In this document: one piece after another, positions 7,622-15,213 of the stretch
Layout of the letters: each line of letters opens with the position of its first letter
Position numbering within the stretch: the stretch's first letter is position 1
NCBI GenBank assembly: GCA_964560565.1
Contig: CAZLMF010000030.1
Coordinates: forward strand, 1 to 19,026
Origin: CAZLMF01 sp964560565
GTDB lineage: Bacteria > Bacillota > Clostridia > Oscillospirales > Ruminococcaceae
Direction: 5' to 3'
DNA: 19,026 nucleotides
Translations under genes and position numbers: made by a program
The notes under the pieces: generated by a model
Database searches by the model: none
What the model was told of the DNA's origin: nothing
What the model saw: only the letters and a program-made list of their open reading frames with translations

Positions 7622-9625
7622 TTAATCCTCCCTAAATTTATAGAACTTTGTTTTTGTATTATAGGGGTTGAACTTTCGCCCACCACCCTCATAGAATTTG
7701 CCAAAAAACTCAACATAGCTTAAACGATTGGTGTGAACATACGCACCAAGTGCGTTAATCCCAAGGTTAACCGTGTGTCCAAATAGGAATATCACGACAA
7801 AAGCTATTACTCCAACTATATTGTTGCCAGGCATTGCAGCCATGGTGTTTATAACTGAGCCGATTACACCCGTTGCAAGACCAAGTGCAAGCAAGCGTGA
7901 ATACGAAAGTATATCACTTAGATATCCCGAAATTCCGTACAAGCCATATAGCCCTTTGAGAATACGCTTAAATGGATTTCTTGACTCACGCCCTGATGTT
8001 AAAATTATGCCTAGTGCAGAAGCCGCAGCAACTATCATGAATATAGTGACCACTATCTGCGGAATATCAAAGTTAAGTCCAAATATACCTTGCACCATCT
8101 TCATTGAGAGCAGAATAACTACACATCCAATAATCAGTGTATACCATAGCACTACATCATAGATTGCGCCTTTATAATCCTTGCTTTTTATGCAAGTATA
8201 AAACTTAACACCAAGACCTGCAAAGATATGCACAATACCGATTAGTAATGAGAATACCATCATTTTCATTGGTTCTTTTACTGGGAAGAACCAAAGTGGA
8301 GGTATTGTGATTTGCTTGCCAAAGAAAGTCTTTGACACAACATCAATCACGTCACCGAAATAGCTGCCAAACATTATCCCCCAAAACACTGTTGCAAGTC
8401 CGCAAAATAGATACATTTTCAGCGTCTTTTTCATTGGAGCTTCCATGGTTTTGCCGAACTTTAGCAACCCTATACCGCAGGCGATTGCAATTATTGCGCC
8501 ATAACCTGCATCGGACAGCATAAGCCCAAAAAGCATGTAGTAAAACAGTGAAACCATAGTGGTTGGGTCAATTTCGCCCTTGCCGGGTAAACTGTACGAC
8601 TCGACTGTGCCCTCAAGGGGAGATGAAAAGCCATTGTTCTCAAGTAAAACTGGGACATCATCATCCTCAGAGGGTTCCTCAAGCTCAACTGCAACTTCAA
8701 ACTTTTGGCTTAGCTCACTTGATAGCGCTTGAGCATTTCTTTCAGGGATATAGCCTTCAAGGACAAATACATTCTTCGATTGCAGTAGAAGGTTTATCGC
8801 CTCGTACTTATCCTTACGCATTGTGTCATAATCAGCTAAAAACTTAATCTCTTCTCTAATATCAGCAAGAGAAATGATTTCATCCGTTGCTTGGGTTATT
8901 TGATTATGAATGTTTTCAATTTCATCCAGCAAGTCCTTTTGCTGTTGTGCAGGTGCTTTTTCTGAGGAAACGGAGGCGTAAGAAAATCCTGCCGACCTTA
9001 ATGCCTCATTAACAGTATCTGCATCCTCCTTTTTGCAAAGGACAAAAATGCAAGTCTGCTCCCGAGTCGCACTTATAATGCTAACGTGAACAGGTAAATC
9101 CTCATCAAAGCTTTCAAGTATTGCCTCTTCCGTCCATTCTCTGGGTAATGTGCCAGTATAGGCTGTGGTGTACTTTGTACCTGTAAAGTTTAATGGGATA
9201 TCAAGGCTTGTCCAAAGAGTAAGAATTTCACTTTGTGCCTTAAGTTTAAGGATCTGGGATTTATGTTCCTCCACTTGGTTTGATAGTGTAACGATTTTAT
9301 TTGCGGAGTTCGCCACAATATCATGCCTCTTGTAAAACGAGTCATAGTTGTTTGCAGGCAATTCACTGCGTCCGCCAAGTGACGCGAGAAACGCTGTTTT
9401 TTCAGGTACATAGGATTTAAGGATTTCAAGCGCTGATTGTGCTATAACAACATTCCTGTCAAGTGCGGAAATAGCAGCGGAAAAATCCATCTTCTGAAAA
9501 ATCGCATTTTGCGGCAAGTTTTCGTTAATTTCAACATTACCCTGCCGTTGCAAAAACTCCATTAACCGTTTTCGCTCTTTTTTGAGGCCGCATATAGAAA
9601 TTCGCTGCATTTGCAGCACTGCCAT
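7622..9625 (-). CDS. atpI: V-type ATP synthase subunit I (membrane stator)
   Basis: The a/I stator subunit, which provides the ion half-channels next to the c-ring. It is 667 residues, normal for the family. Residues 1 to about 345 are the cytoplasmic arm with coiled coils (MAVLQMQRISICGLKKERKR at the N-terminus). The rest holds about seven to eight membrane helices. The conserved membrane motif LSYSRLLALG carries the arginine near position 577 that faces the c-ring glutamate, and a second conserved arginine lies near 634 in HTNRLSYVEFFGKFYEGGG. The start ATG 9623-9625 follows AGGAGGGG. It is about 32 bases after the G/H gene and 2 bases before atpK. Confidence 0.97.
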   Translation of the reverse strand: MAVLQMQRISICGLKKERKRLMEFLQRQGNVEINENLPQNAIFQKMDFSAAISALDRNVVIAQSALEILKSYVPEKTAFLASLGGRSELPANNYDSFYKRHDIVANSANKIVTLSNQVEEHKSQILKLKAQSEILTLWTSLDIPLNFTGTKYTTAYTGTLPREWTEEAILESFDEDLPVHVSIISATREQTCIFVLCKKEDADTVNEALRSAGFSYASVSSEKAPAQQQKDLLDEIENIHNQITQATDEIISLADIREEIKFLADYDTMRKDKYEAINLLLQSKNVFVLEGYIPERNAQALSSELSQKFEVAVELEEPSEDDDVPVLLENNGFSSPLEGTVESYSLPGKGEIDPTTMVSLFYYMLFGLMLSDAGYGAIIAIACGIGLLKFGKTMEAPMKKTLKMYLFCGLATVFWGIMFGSYFGDVIDVVSKTFFGKQITIPPLWFFPVKEPMKMMVFSLLIGIVHIFAGLGVKFYTCIKSKDYKGAIYDVVLWYTLIIGCVVILLSMKMVQGIFGLNFDIPQIVVTIFMIVAAASALGIILTSGRESRNPFKRILKGLYGLYGISGYLSDILSYSRLLALGLATGVIGSVINTMAAMPGNNIVGVIAFVVIFLFGHTVNLGINALGAYVHTNRLSYVEFFGKFYEGGGRKFNPYNTKTKFYKFRED

Positions 9626-9657
9626 TGCGCAACCCCTCCTTTTCAGAATTTATTTAT

Positions 9658-9966
9658 CTAGGTAATCTCTGAAATAATCATTGCAATTGCTGCTTTCTCT
9701 TTGTTGAATGCAGTTTGCTTAATAGCTTGGATTTCATCTTCGACCTTGCTTATTGCATCAGCAATAAACTTGTCGCCCTGCCTTTTTGCCGCTACTAGCT
9801 CCTCGTCGGATTTTGCTTGTGTCTGCGCAACTACAAAGCTTATCATCTCTTGTGCGTCCTGCTGCGCCTTTCGGACAATTTCCTCGCTTTCTTTAGCGGC
9901 ATCCTTCTCGGCTTGTAAAGCGTTTTGCTCAGCTTCGTAAACAGCACTCACAGTTTCCTTGACCAC
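9658..9966 (-). CDS. V-type ATP synthase subunit G/H (NtpF-like peripheral stalk)
   Basis: First gene of the operon. The product is 102 residues and almost wholly an Ala/Glu/Lys/Gln-rich coiled coil with an 11-residue-type repeat, as in the G/H (NtpF) peripheral-stalk subunit that pairs with E. The pattern AEQNALQAEKDAAKESEEIV near the N-terminus is typical. The start is GTG 9964-9966 with GGGGGTGA just upstream; no better ATG is available. Sequence conservation in this family is low, so the call rests on composition, length and operon position. Confidence 0.88.
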   Translation of the reverse strand: MVKETVSAVYEAEQNALQAEKDAAKESEEIVRKAQQDAQEMISFVVAQTQAKSDEELVAAKRQGDKFIADAISKVEDEIQAIKQTAFNKEKAAIAMIISEIT

Positions 9967-10070
9967 TTCTTCACCCCCGACTTATATAGAATATAGATAT
10001 ATCCTATACCTTTGATAAATTATCCTCGATTAAACAAACATGGTATTCTACAATACAACATTTACTTGTT

Positions 10071-10099
10071 ATTATATCATGCAAGACAAAAAACTACAA
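10071..10099 (-). promoter_or_regulatory. Promoter of the V-ATPase operon
   Basis: On the minus strand TTGTAG (complement of 10094-10099), a 17-base spacer and a perfect TATAAT (complement of 10071-10076). TG stands one base before the -10, making an extended -10. The predicted start near 10064 leaves a leader of about 98 nt to the GTG at 9966. The -35 abuts the assembly gap. Confidence 0.75.
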
Positions 10100-10100
10100 C

Positions 10101-10200
10101 NNNNNNNNNNNNNNNNNNNNNNNNNNNNNNNNNNNNNNNNNNNNNNNNNNNNNNNNNNNNNNNNNNNNNNNNNNNNNNNNNNNNNNNNNNNNNNNNNNNN
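10101..10200. other. 100-N assembly gap at the 3' end of the metal ATPase gene
   Basis: Exactly 100 N. From the family C-terminus, roughly 15-25 codons, the stop codon and possibly a terminator should lie in it. The sequence right after it (10071-10099) reads as the next operon's promoter. Confidence 0.93.
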
Positions 10201-11978
10201 TCCGCAAATACCGCCGCCCACATTGACGCAAAGCCTATTGCGCTAAGTATTAATACAATCACCTTTACAGAGATTGCAAAAACAATGTTTTGCTTTGCAA
10301 TTCTGACAGTTTTCCTTGCAATTTTTATCGCAGTTGCAAGTTTTGAAGGCTCATCGTTCATTATGACTATATCTGCGGCTTCAATCGCCGCATCCGAGCC
10401 TAGCCCTCCCATTGCAATGCCTACATCAGCTCGTGCAAGGACAGGGGCATCGTTTATGCCGTCACCCACATAGCAAAGTGTACCATCGGAAGGCTTGGTG
10501 TCCATTAGCTCCTCAAGTTTTAAAACCTTATCAGCAGGTAAAAGCTCAGAATACACGCTCTTTATGCCAAGCTTAGATGCAATATGCTCCCCTACGCTTT
10601 TTTTGTCTCCTGTAAGTATTGCGGTTTCACGTATTCCAATGCTGTGGAGAAGATTTATTGCTTTTCTTGAATCGAGCTTTACCTCGTCTGCAATTACTAT
10701 ATAGCCTGCATATGCTCCGCTTACTGCGACATGGGCAACTGTCCCTAAAGTATTAGTTTCAAGGCTTCGTACACCTAAGCTTTCCATAAACCTTGCGTTG
10801 CCGACTGCGACTTTCTCACCCTCTACAACCGCTTGCACGCCCAAGCCTGACAGCTCCTCAACTTGAGAAACTTCCGCTTGGTTTATTTCCTTACCGTAAG
10901 CACGAATGAGGGATTGAGAAATTGGGTGGCTTGAAAAACTTTCCGCATGTGCGGCAAGCTTTAGCAGCTCTTCATCGGATATTCCTTGCGAATGAACTTC
11001 CTGCACGCTAAATACACCTTTAGTAAGTGTGCCTGTCTTATCAAATACAACATATTCTGCTTTAGCAAGAGCTTCAAGGTAGTTTGCGCCCTTGACAAGT
11101 ATGCCTTTGCGTGATGCCCCTCCTATGCCGCCGAAAAAGCTTAGAGGAACAGATATTACAAGCGCACATGGGCAGGAAACAACTAGAAAAGCAAGAGCTC
11201 TATACACCCAATCCGCAAAGCCTCCGCCGTTTATAATAGGGGGGATAACCGCAAGCAAAGCAGCGATTATTACTACGGTTGGGGTGTATATACGAGAAAA
11301 CTTTGTTATAAATCTTTCCGACTTTGATTTTTTACCGCTGGCGTTTTCTACAAGCTCAAGGATTTTGCTTACTGTCGATTCGCCAAATTCCTTGGTTACT
11401 TGGGCGGTTATTACACCGCTTAAGTTTATCGTGCCGCTTAAAAGCTCATCTCCTGGCACAACGTCACGTGGCAGTGACTCGCCGGTTAAAGCTGAAGTAT
11501 CTAAGGTTGAATTGCCTGAAATCAGCTTGCTGTCAAGGGGGATTTTCTCACCCGGTTTGATAATAATAATCTCACCGACTTTTACACTGTCTGGATCGGT
11601 TTTTACAATGTTATCCCCTATTTTTACGTTTGCGTAGTCAGGGCGAATATTCATAAGGCTTGCAATGGACTTGCGGGACTTTTCAACCGCATAGCTTTGA
11701 AATAGCTCACCAACTTGATAAAACAGCATTACAGCAACGCCCTCGGCGTGTTCACCTATTACCATAGCACCAATTGTTGCTATGCTCATAAGGAAGTTTT
11801 CGTCGAACACATTGCCACGAAATATATTGCGAATAGCGTAGTATATTACATCAAACCCTACAATTAAAAGGGCAATTACATATAGTGATAGCTTAAGCAA
11901 AAATACCTCAGGGCTTATTATAACTGCGGCAATTAAAACAGCCGCACCAATGAGAATGCGCAAAAGGCGCTGATTCAT
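10101..11978 (-). CDS. P1B-type heavy-metal (Zn/Cd/Pb) transporting ATPase, 3' end in gap
   Basis: Metal-efflux P-type ATPase of the CadA/ZntA kind. 592 residues are visible before the gap. Motifs: TGES 165-168 (actuator), the membrane metal site CPC 269-271, the phosphorylated aspartate in DKTGT 313-317, the P1B-specific HP 351-352, LTGDK near 455-459, and GDGINDAP 505-512. A lysine (about 572) in the helix AKQNIVFAISVK and the CPC motif fit the P1B-2 (Zn2+/Cd2+/Pb2+) group. The diagnostic D-x-G of the last helix must lie in the gap. The N-terminus begins directly with membrane helices: there is no HMA domain, and one is supplied by the preceding gene. ATG 11976-11978 follows AAGGAG, 11 bases after the HMA gene. 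An in-frame continuation to a TGA at 10077 exists but is probably an artefact. Confidence 0.95.
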
Positions 11979-11989
11979 ATATGTACTCC

Positions 11990-12211
11990 TTATGCTTTAT
12001 TTAATACTACACCAGGTTCAAGTTTTCTAATTATTTTTCTTGCCTGCTCGATTATGGTATCTATCTTGTCTTCTTGTGCTTCGATAATCATTTTTGTGGT
12101 GAAAAAGTTTATAGTTACTTCGCTAACCCCGTCAAGCTTATTGATTTTGTTCTCCATCTTTGATGCACAGCTTGCACAGCCTAGCCCGTCAAGCTTAAAA
12201 GTTTGTTTCAT
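11990..12211 (-). CDS. Stand-alone HMA-domain metallochaperone-like protein
   Basis: A 73-residue single heavy-metal-associated (HMA) domain with the ferredoxin-like pattern. It has the metal-binding loop GLGCASCASKME (Cys 12 and Cys 15), the conserved hydrophobic GVSEVTINFFTTKMII strand, and an acidic helix (EDKIDTIIEQARKII). The family binds soft metals and passes them to a P1B ATPase. Here the domain appears to be the detached N-terminal domain of the ATPase encoded 11 bases downstream. The start ATG 12209-12211 follows AAAGGA and lies one base after the repressor stop, so expression is tightly coupled. CopZ-type copper chaperones have the same fold, but the neighbours point to Zn/Cd/Pb. 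Confidence 0.92.
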   Translation of the reverse strand: MKQTFKLDGLGCASCASKMENKINKLDGVSEVTINFFTTKMIIEAQEDKIDTIIEQARKIIRKLEPGVVLNKA

Positions 12212-12212
12212 G

Positions 12213-12578
12213 CTAATCGTTCCTTTCTCTAGTATGTTCTAAGCCTTTTTCAAATATTTCTTTAACATGGTCATCGCTAAGGGAGTAGTAAACTATCTTC
12301 CCCTCCTTGCGAAACTTGACTAAATTCGCTTGCCTAAGGGCTTTCAGTTGATGTGATATTGCTGACTTTGTCATGTTAAGCAGCACAGCTAGGTCACATA
12401 CACACATTTCGCTCTCGTCAAGTGCCCACATGATTTTTACTCTTGTGCTGTCACCTAAGACCTTGAAAAAGTCTGATAAGTCGTATAGTTCGCCCTCATC
12501 AGGCATTCTAAGCTTTACCGAGTCAACAATATCCCCATGTATAACATCACAATCGCATATCAAGTCTACCTTTGCCAT
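12213..12578 (-). CDS. ArsR/SmtB-family metal-sensing repressor (CadC/CzrA-like)
   Basis: A 121-residue winged-helix repressor that releases DNA on metal binding. The recognition helix is the TKSAISHQLKALRQANLV region (about 70-87), followed by the wing KEGKIVYYSL. Two metal sites can be read. The alpha3N-type cysteines are C8/C10 near the N-terminus plus C59/C61 in the MCVCD motif, as in CadC. The alpha5 site is D102-x-H104...H115-x-x-E118, as in SmtB/CzrA. The start is ATG 12576-12578 with GGAGG seven bases upstream. Longer readings would begin inside the -35 box, and ATG 12584 is too close to the ribosome binding site. First gene of the three-gene efflux operon, surely autoregulated (see operators). 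Confidence 0.94.
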   Translation of the reverse strand: MAKVDLICDCDVIHGDIVDSVKLRMPDEGELYDLSDFFKVLGDSTRVKIMWALDESEMCVCDLAVLLNMTKSAISHQLKALRQANLVKFRKEGKIVYYSLSDDHVKEIFEKGLEHTRERND

Positions 12579-12605
12579 TATCATCCCTCCATAGTTTTTA
12601 ACGTT

Positions 12606-12625
12606 AGTTGAACAGTTGTTCAACT
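12606..12625. promoter_or_regulatory. ArsR/SmtB-type operator 1
   Basis: A perfect palindrome with 9-base arms and a 2-base centre, AGTTGAACAGTTGTTCAACT. The core TGAACA-N2-TGTTCA is the classic SmtB/CzrA/CadC-type half-site arrangement. It lies just downstream of the -10, covering the expected transcription start. Confidence 0.85.
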
Positions 12626-12630
12626 GTATG

Positions 12631-12665
12631 ATTATATTATAGTTGAATGAGTGCTCAATTGTCAA
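12631..12665 (-). promoter_or_regulatory. Promoter of the metal-efflux operon
   Basis: Minus-strand consensus -35 TTGACA (complement of 12660-12665), an 18-base spacer and a consensus -10 TATAAT (complement of 12636-12641). A second TATAAT register lies at 12631-12636. The operators overlap the spacer and start site, as expected for derepression by metal. Confidence 0.9.
12643..12658. promoter_or_regulatory. Imperfect ArsR/SmtB-type operator 2
   Basis: TTGAATGAGTGCTCAA shares the outer TTGA/TCAA arms of operator 1 and its 14-base TGA...TCA span, but the centre is not symmetric. It fills the -35/-10 spacer, so binding would block polymerase. The two operator centres are 35 bases apart. Confidence 0.6.
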
Positions 12666-12682
12666 TAGTTTTTGAAAAATAA

Positions 12683-12713
12683 ATTCATCCTGCTCAAAAT
12701 AAGCAGGATGAAT
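12683..12713 (-). terminator. Intrinsic terminator of tex
   Basis: A perfect 12-bp stem, ATTCATCCTGCT (12683-12694) with AGCAGGATGAAT (12702-12713), and a 7-nt loop. On the minus strand it is followed by TTATTTTTC. It lies about 17 bases after the tex stop and immediately before the efflux-operon promoter. Confidence 0.92.
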
Positions 12714-12730
12714 AATAAGCTTATGAAATT

Positions 12731-14887
12731 TTATTGCTGTGCAGGCTTCTTCATTGTGAGCGAAATACGCTTCTTTGCTGTATCAACACTTATAACATAT
12801 ACAGTTACGATGTCCCCTACTTTTACTACCTCTGACGGGTGCTTGATATAGCGGTTTGTTATCTGCGATATATGGACAAGTCCGTCCTGATGCACACCAA
12901 TGTCAACAAAAACACCGAAGTCTATTACATTGCGTACAGTTCCCGTAAGCTCCATGCCAGCCTTTAGGTCTGACATTTCCATTATATCCGAGCGCAAAAG
13001 CGGTGCAGGCAACTCATCTCGAGGGTCACGACCGGGTTTTAGAAGTTCAGCGGTAATGTCACGAAGTGTGGGTATCCCCACGCCGCAAAGCTCAGCTACT
13101 TTGTTCTCGCCAATCTCTTTTATGCGGTTAGGTAAGCTGCTTGTGCCCGATGCTGATACATTTGTTAGGTTGAATTCAAACATATTTAGCAGCTTTTTTG
13201 CTGCGTCATAGGATTCAGGGTGAACGGAAGTGTTGTCAAGGATATTCTTCCCTCCAGGTATGCGTAAAAACCCTGCGCACTGCTCAAAAGCCTTAGGCCC
13301 TAGGCGTGACACCTTTTTAAGCTCCGTGCGACTTTTGAAGTTGCCGTTTTCATCACGATAAGCAACTACATTCTTTGCAACTGACTCATTTAAACCGGAT
13401 ATATAGGTAAGCAGCGAAACCGATGCGGTGTTAAGGTCAACTCCAACGCTGTTTACGCAATCCTCTACAACTCCACCAAGAGCCGAATCGAGCCTTGCCG
13501 GGGGCATATCATGTTGATACTGCCCTACACCTATGGATTTAGGGTCAATCTTAACAAGCTCGGCTAGGGGGTCTTGCAGTCTGCGTGCAATAGAAACCGC
13601 GCTCCTTAGTGATACATCAAAATCGGGGAATTCCTGTGCAGCAAGCTTTGATGCCGAATACACGGATGCACCTGCCTCATTGACCACCATGTAGCTAATT
13701 CCTCCGCCGATTTCACGGATTAGGTCAGCTACAAATATTTCAGACTCCTTTGAGGCTGTGCCGTTGCCTATGGAGATAACACTGACTTTATGTTTATCAA
13801 TAAGTCTTTTTACTACTCTTTTTGCTTCGTCGACTTTATTGTGGGGTGGTGTTGGGTATATTACGGCTGTATCAAGCGCTTTTCCTGTGCCGTCAACAAC
13901 AGCAATTTTACAGCCTGTGCGATATGCAGGGTCAAGACCCAGTATAATTTTATCCTTTACAGGGGGTTGAAGTAAAAGTGGTTTTAAGTTAAGGGCAAAC
14001 ATTGATATTGCCTGCTCTGATGCACCTGTGGTAAGCTCGTTGCGTACCTCACGCTCGATAGATGGCTGAATTAGTCGCTTCCATGAGTCCTCTGCCGCCT
14101 CTACTACAAGCTCGGTTGTGATGCTTCCATCCTTCACAAAACCTTTCTTAGGAACTGAAAGCGCCAATTCATCTGCAATTTCAACCTTGACCTTGAGAAA
14201 TCCTTCACGCTCGCCACGGTTAATTGCAAGAATTCTATGGCTGGGTACCTTTGCAACAGGCTCGGAGAAATCATAGTACATTTGGTATACGGAATCCTCA
14301 TTCTTATCGGCGTGGGAGGTAAGCGCGCCTTCCCTATAGATAAGAGTGCGCAATAGCTTGCGTATGTTCGCATCATCAGATATATCCTCGGCTATGATGT
14401 CCTTTGCACCTGTAACGGCATCCTCCCAACTTTCCACGCCCTTTTCGGCGTCGATAAAGTCGGCGGCTAGCTCACTTATCTCGCCGCTTTGTAAATCCTG
14501 TTTAAGGATTATATCGGCTAGAGGACGCAATCCCTTTTCTAAGGCAATAGTTGCTCTTGTGCGACGCTTTGGACGGTAGGGGCGGTATAAGTCATCAACC
14601 TCTGACAAAGTTACTGATTTTTCAATAGCTTGAGCAAGCTCATCTGTCATTTTCTCCTGTGCGGTGATGCTTTCCATAATCTCCGCTTTACGCTTTTGCA
14701 AGTTTCTGATATATTCAAGTCTATCCGCAAGAGAGCGCAACACCTGGTCATCGCATGCCCCTGTCATTTCCTTACGGTAGCGTGCGATAAAGGGAATGGT
14801 ATTCCCATCATCTATGAGAGTTATAATATTGCTTACATGCTCGGACTTTAATCCGAATTCTTTAGAGAGAACCGCTGTAATATCCAT
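12731..14887 (-). CDS. tex: Tex-family RNA-binding transcription accessory protein
   Basis: A 718-residue Tex protein, a nucleic-acid-binding factor linked to transcription fidelity and RNA turnover in bacteria (family knowledge). The order is an N-terminal helical Tex region (1-190, with DDLYRPYRPKRRTRA near 98-112), a YqgF/RuvX-like fold beginning at ILGLDPAYRTGCK (about 315-327), helix-hairpin-helix motifs around GLNESVAKNVVAYRDENG, and a C-terminal S1 domain from about 645 (VIDFGVFVDIGVHQDGLVHI). The length is slightly shorter than the E. coli homologue only in the C-terminal tail. The start ATG 14885-14887 has AGAGGT upstream and a consensus promoter at 14971-14999. Monocistronic, with its own terminator. 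Confidence 0.97.
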   Translation of the reverse strand: MDITAVLSKEFGLKSEHVSNIITLIDDGNTIPFIARYRKEMTGACDDQVLRSLADRLEYIRNLQKRKAEIMESITAQEKMTDELAQAIEKSVTLSEVDDLYRPYRPKRRTRATIALEKGLRPLADIILKQDLQSGEISELAADFIDAEKGVESWEDAVTGAKDIIAEDISDDANIRKLLRTLIYREGALTSHADKNEDSVYQMYYDFSEPVAKVPSHRILAINRGEREGFLKVKVEIADELALSVPKKGFVKDGSITTELVVEAAEDSWKRLIQPSIEREVRNELTTGASEQAISMFALNLKPLLLQPPVKDKIILGLDPAYRTGCKIAVVDGTGKALDTAVIYPTPPHNKVDEAKRVVKRLIDKHKVSVISIGNGTASKESEIFVADLIREIGGGISYMVVNEAGASVYSASKLAAQEFPDFDVSLRSAVSIARRLQDPLAELVKIDPKSIGVGQYQHDMPPARLDSALGGVVEDCVNSVGVDLNTASVSLLTYISGLNESVAKNVVAYRDENGNFKSRTELKKVSRLGPKAFEQCAGFLRIPGGKNILDNTSVHPESYDAAKKLLNMFEFNLTNVSASGTSSLPNRIKEIGENKVAELCGVGIPTLRDITAELLKPGRDPRDELPAPLLRSDIMEMSDLKAGMELTGTVRNVIDFGVFVDIGVHQDGLVHISQITNRYIKHPSEVVKVGDIVTVYVISVDTAKKRISLTMKKPAQQ

Positions 14888-14970
14888 GCTTTACCTCTTT
14901 TATTTTTGTTGTCGGTAGTTTCGGGAATAATGCGTATTTACAAGCTCCTTGCCCAAAATGCCATAAAACC

Positions 14971-14999
14971 ATTATAAAATAAACTAAAGCTAAAGTCAA
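14971..14999 (-). promoter_or_regulatory. Promoter of tex
   Basis: Minus strand: TTGACT (complement of 14994-14999), 17-base spacer, TATAAT (complement of 14971-14976). The predicted leader is about 75 nt. It is back to back with the riboswitch promoter, only 38 bases away. Confidence 0.8.
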
Positions 15000-15037
15000 T
15001 TTTAATAAACCATATTTATCTAATTAAATTGTTAGCG

Positions 15038-15066
15038 TTGACAATGAAATTATTATATGCTAGTAT
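15038..15066 (+). promoter_or_regulatory. Promoter of the riboswitch transcript
   Basis: TTGACA at 15038-15043, a 17-base spacer, and TAGTAT at 15061-15066 with TG one base upstream (extended -10). The predicted start is near 15073, about ten bases before the aptamer. Confidence 0.85.
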
Positions 15067-15078
15067 AAATCATCAAGT

Positions 15079-15174
15079 TTTCTAGGGTTCCGTAAAGCTA
15101 TGCTTTAGTCTGGTCCGAGAGAAAACGCACAATGCTATAATTGTGTAACACGGAAGGATAAAAGCCTGGGAGTA
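15079..15174 (+). promoter_or_regulatory. Guanidine-I riboswitch (ykkC/yxkD leader, subtype 1)
   Basis: The conserved blocks of the guanidine-I aptamer occur in order: TCTAGGGTTCCG at 15081-15092; a 6-bp helix TAAAGC/GCTTTA (15093-15098, 15102-15107); GTCTGGTCCGAGAG at 15108-15121; a variable hairpin CACAAT/ATTGTG (15128-15133, 15140-15145); ACACGG at 15148-15153; and the 3' core GGATAAAAGCCTGGGAG at 15156-15172. The usual GGG/CCC pairing around ATAAAAG is here AGG/CCT, a compensatory change that keeps the helix. The CTGGTCCGAGAG core is that of subtype 1 (guanidine) rather than the ppGpp, PRPP or nucleotide variants. In this class ligand binding stabilises the aptamer and prevents terminator formation, so the gene is switched on by guanidine. 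Confidence 0.93.
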
Positions 15175-15200
15175 ATTACTACTCTCAGGCTTTGTTTTTT
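15161..15200 (+). terminator. Riboswitch-controlled intrinsic terminator
   Basis: AAAGCCTGGGAGTA (15161-15174) pairs over 14 bp, with one G-U pair, with 15180-15193. The loop is five bases, and GTTTTTT follows. The 5' arm is the 3' conserved part of the guanidine aptamer, so the aptamer and terminator are mutually exclusive. Only 13 bases separate the T-run from the start codon. Confidence 0.92.
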
Positions 15201-15213
15201 ATTTGGAGGTATT

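Noticed and set aside
11092..11637. 181-codon open frame on the plus strand inside the metal ATPase gene
   Set aside because: It is antisense to strongly conserved P-type ATPase motifs, has no ribosome binding site, and is a low-complexity shadow.
12579..12665. Longer N-terminus for the ArsR-family repressor starting at 12665
   Set aside because: It would start within the -35 box and run through both operators. ATG 12576-12578 has the properly spaced GGAGG and the family-like N-terminus.
15079..15174. Assignment of the leader to a subtype-2 ykkC RNA (ppGpp, PRPP or nucleotide sensor)
   Set aside because: The GGGTTCCG, CTGGTCCGAGAG and ACACGG blocks are those of subtype 1, and no amino-acid, purine or NUDIX gene follows.
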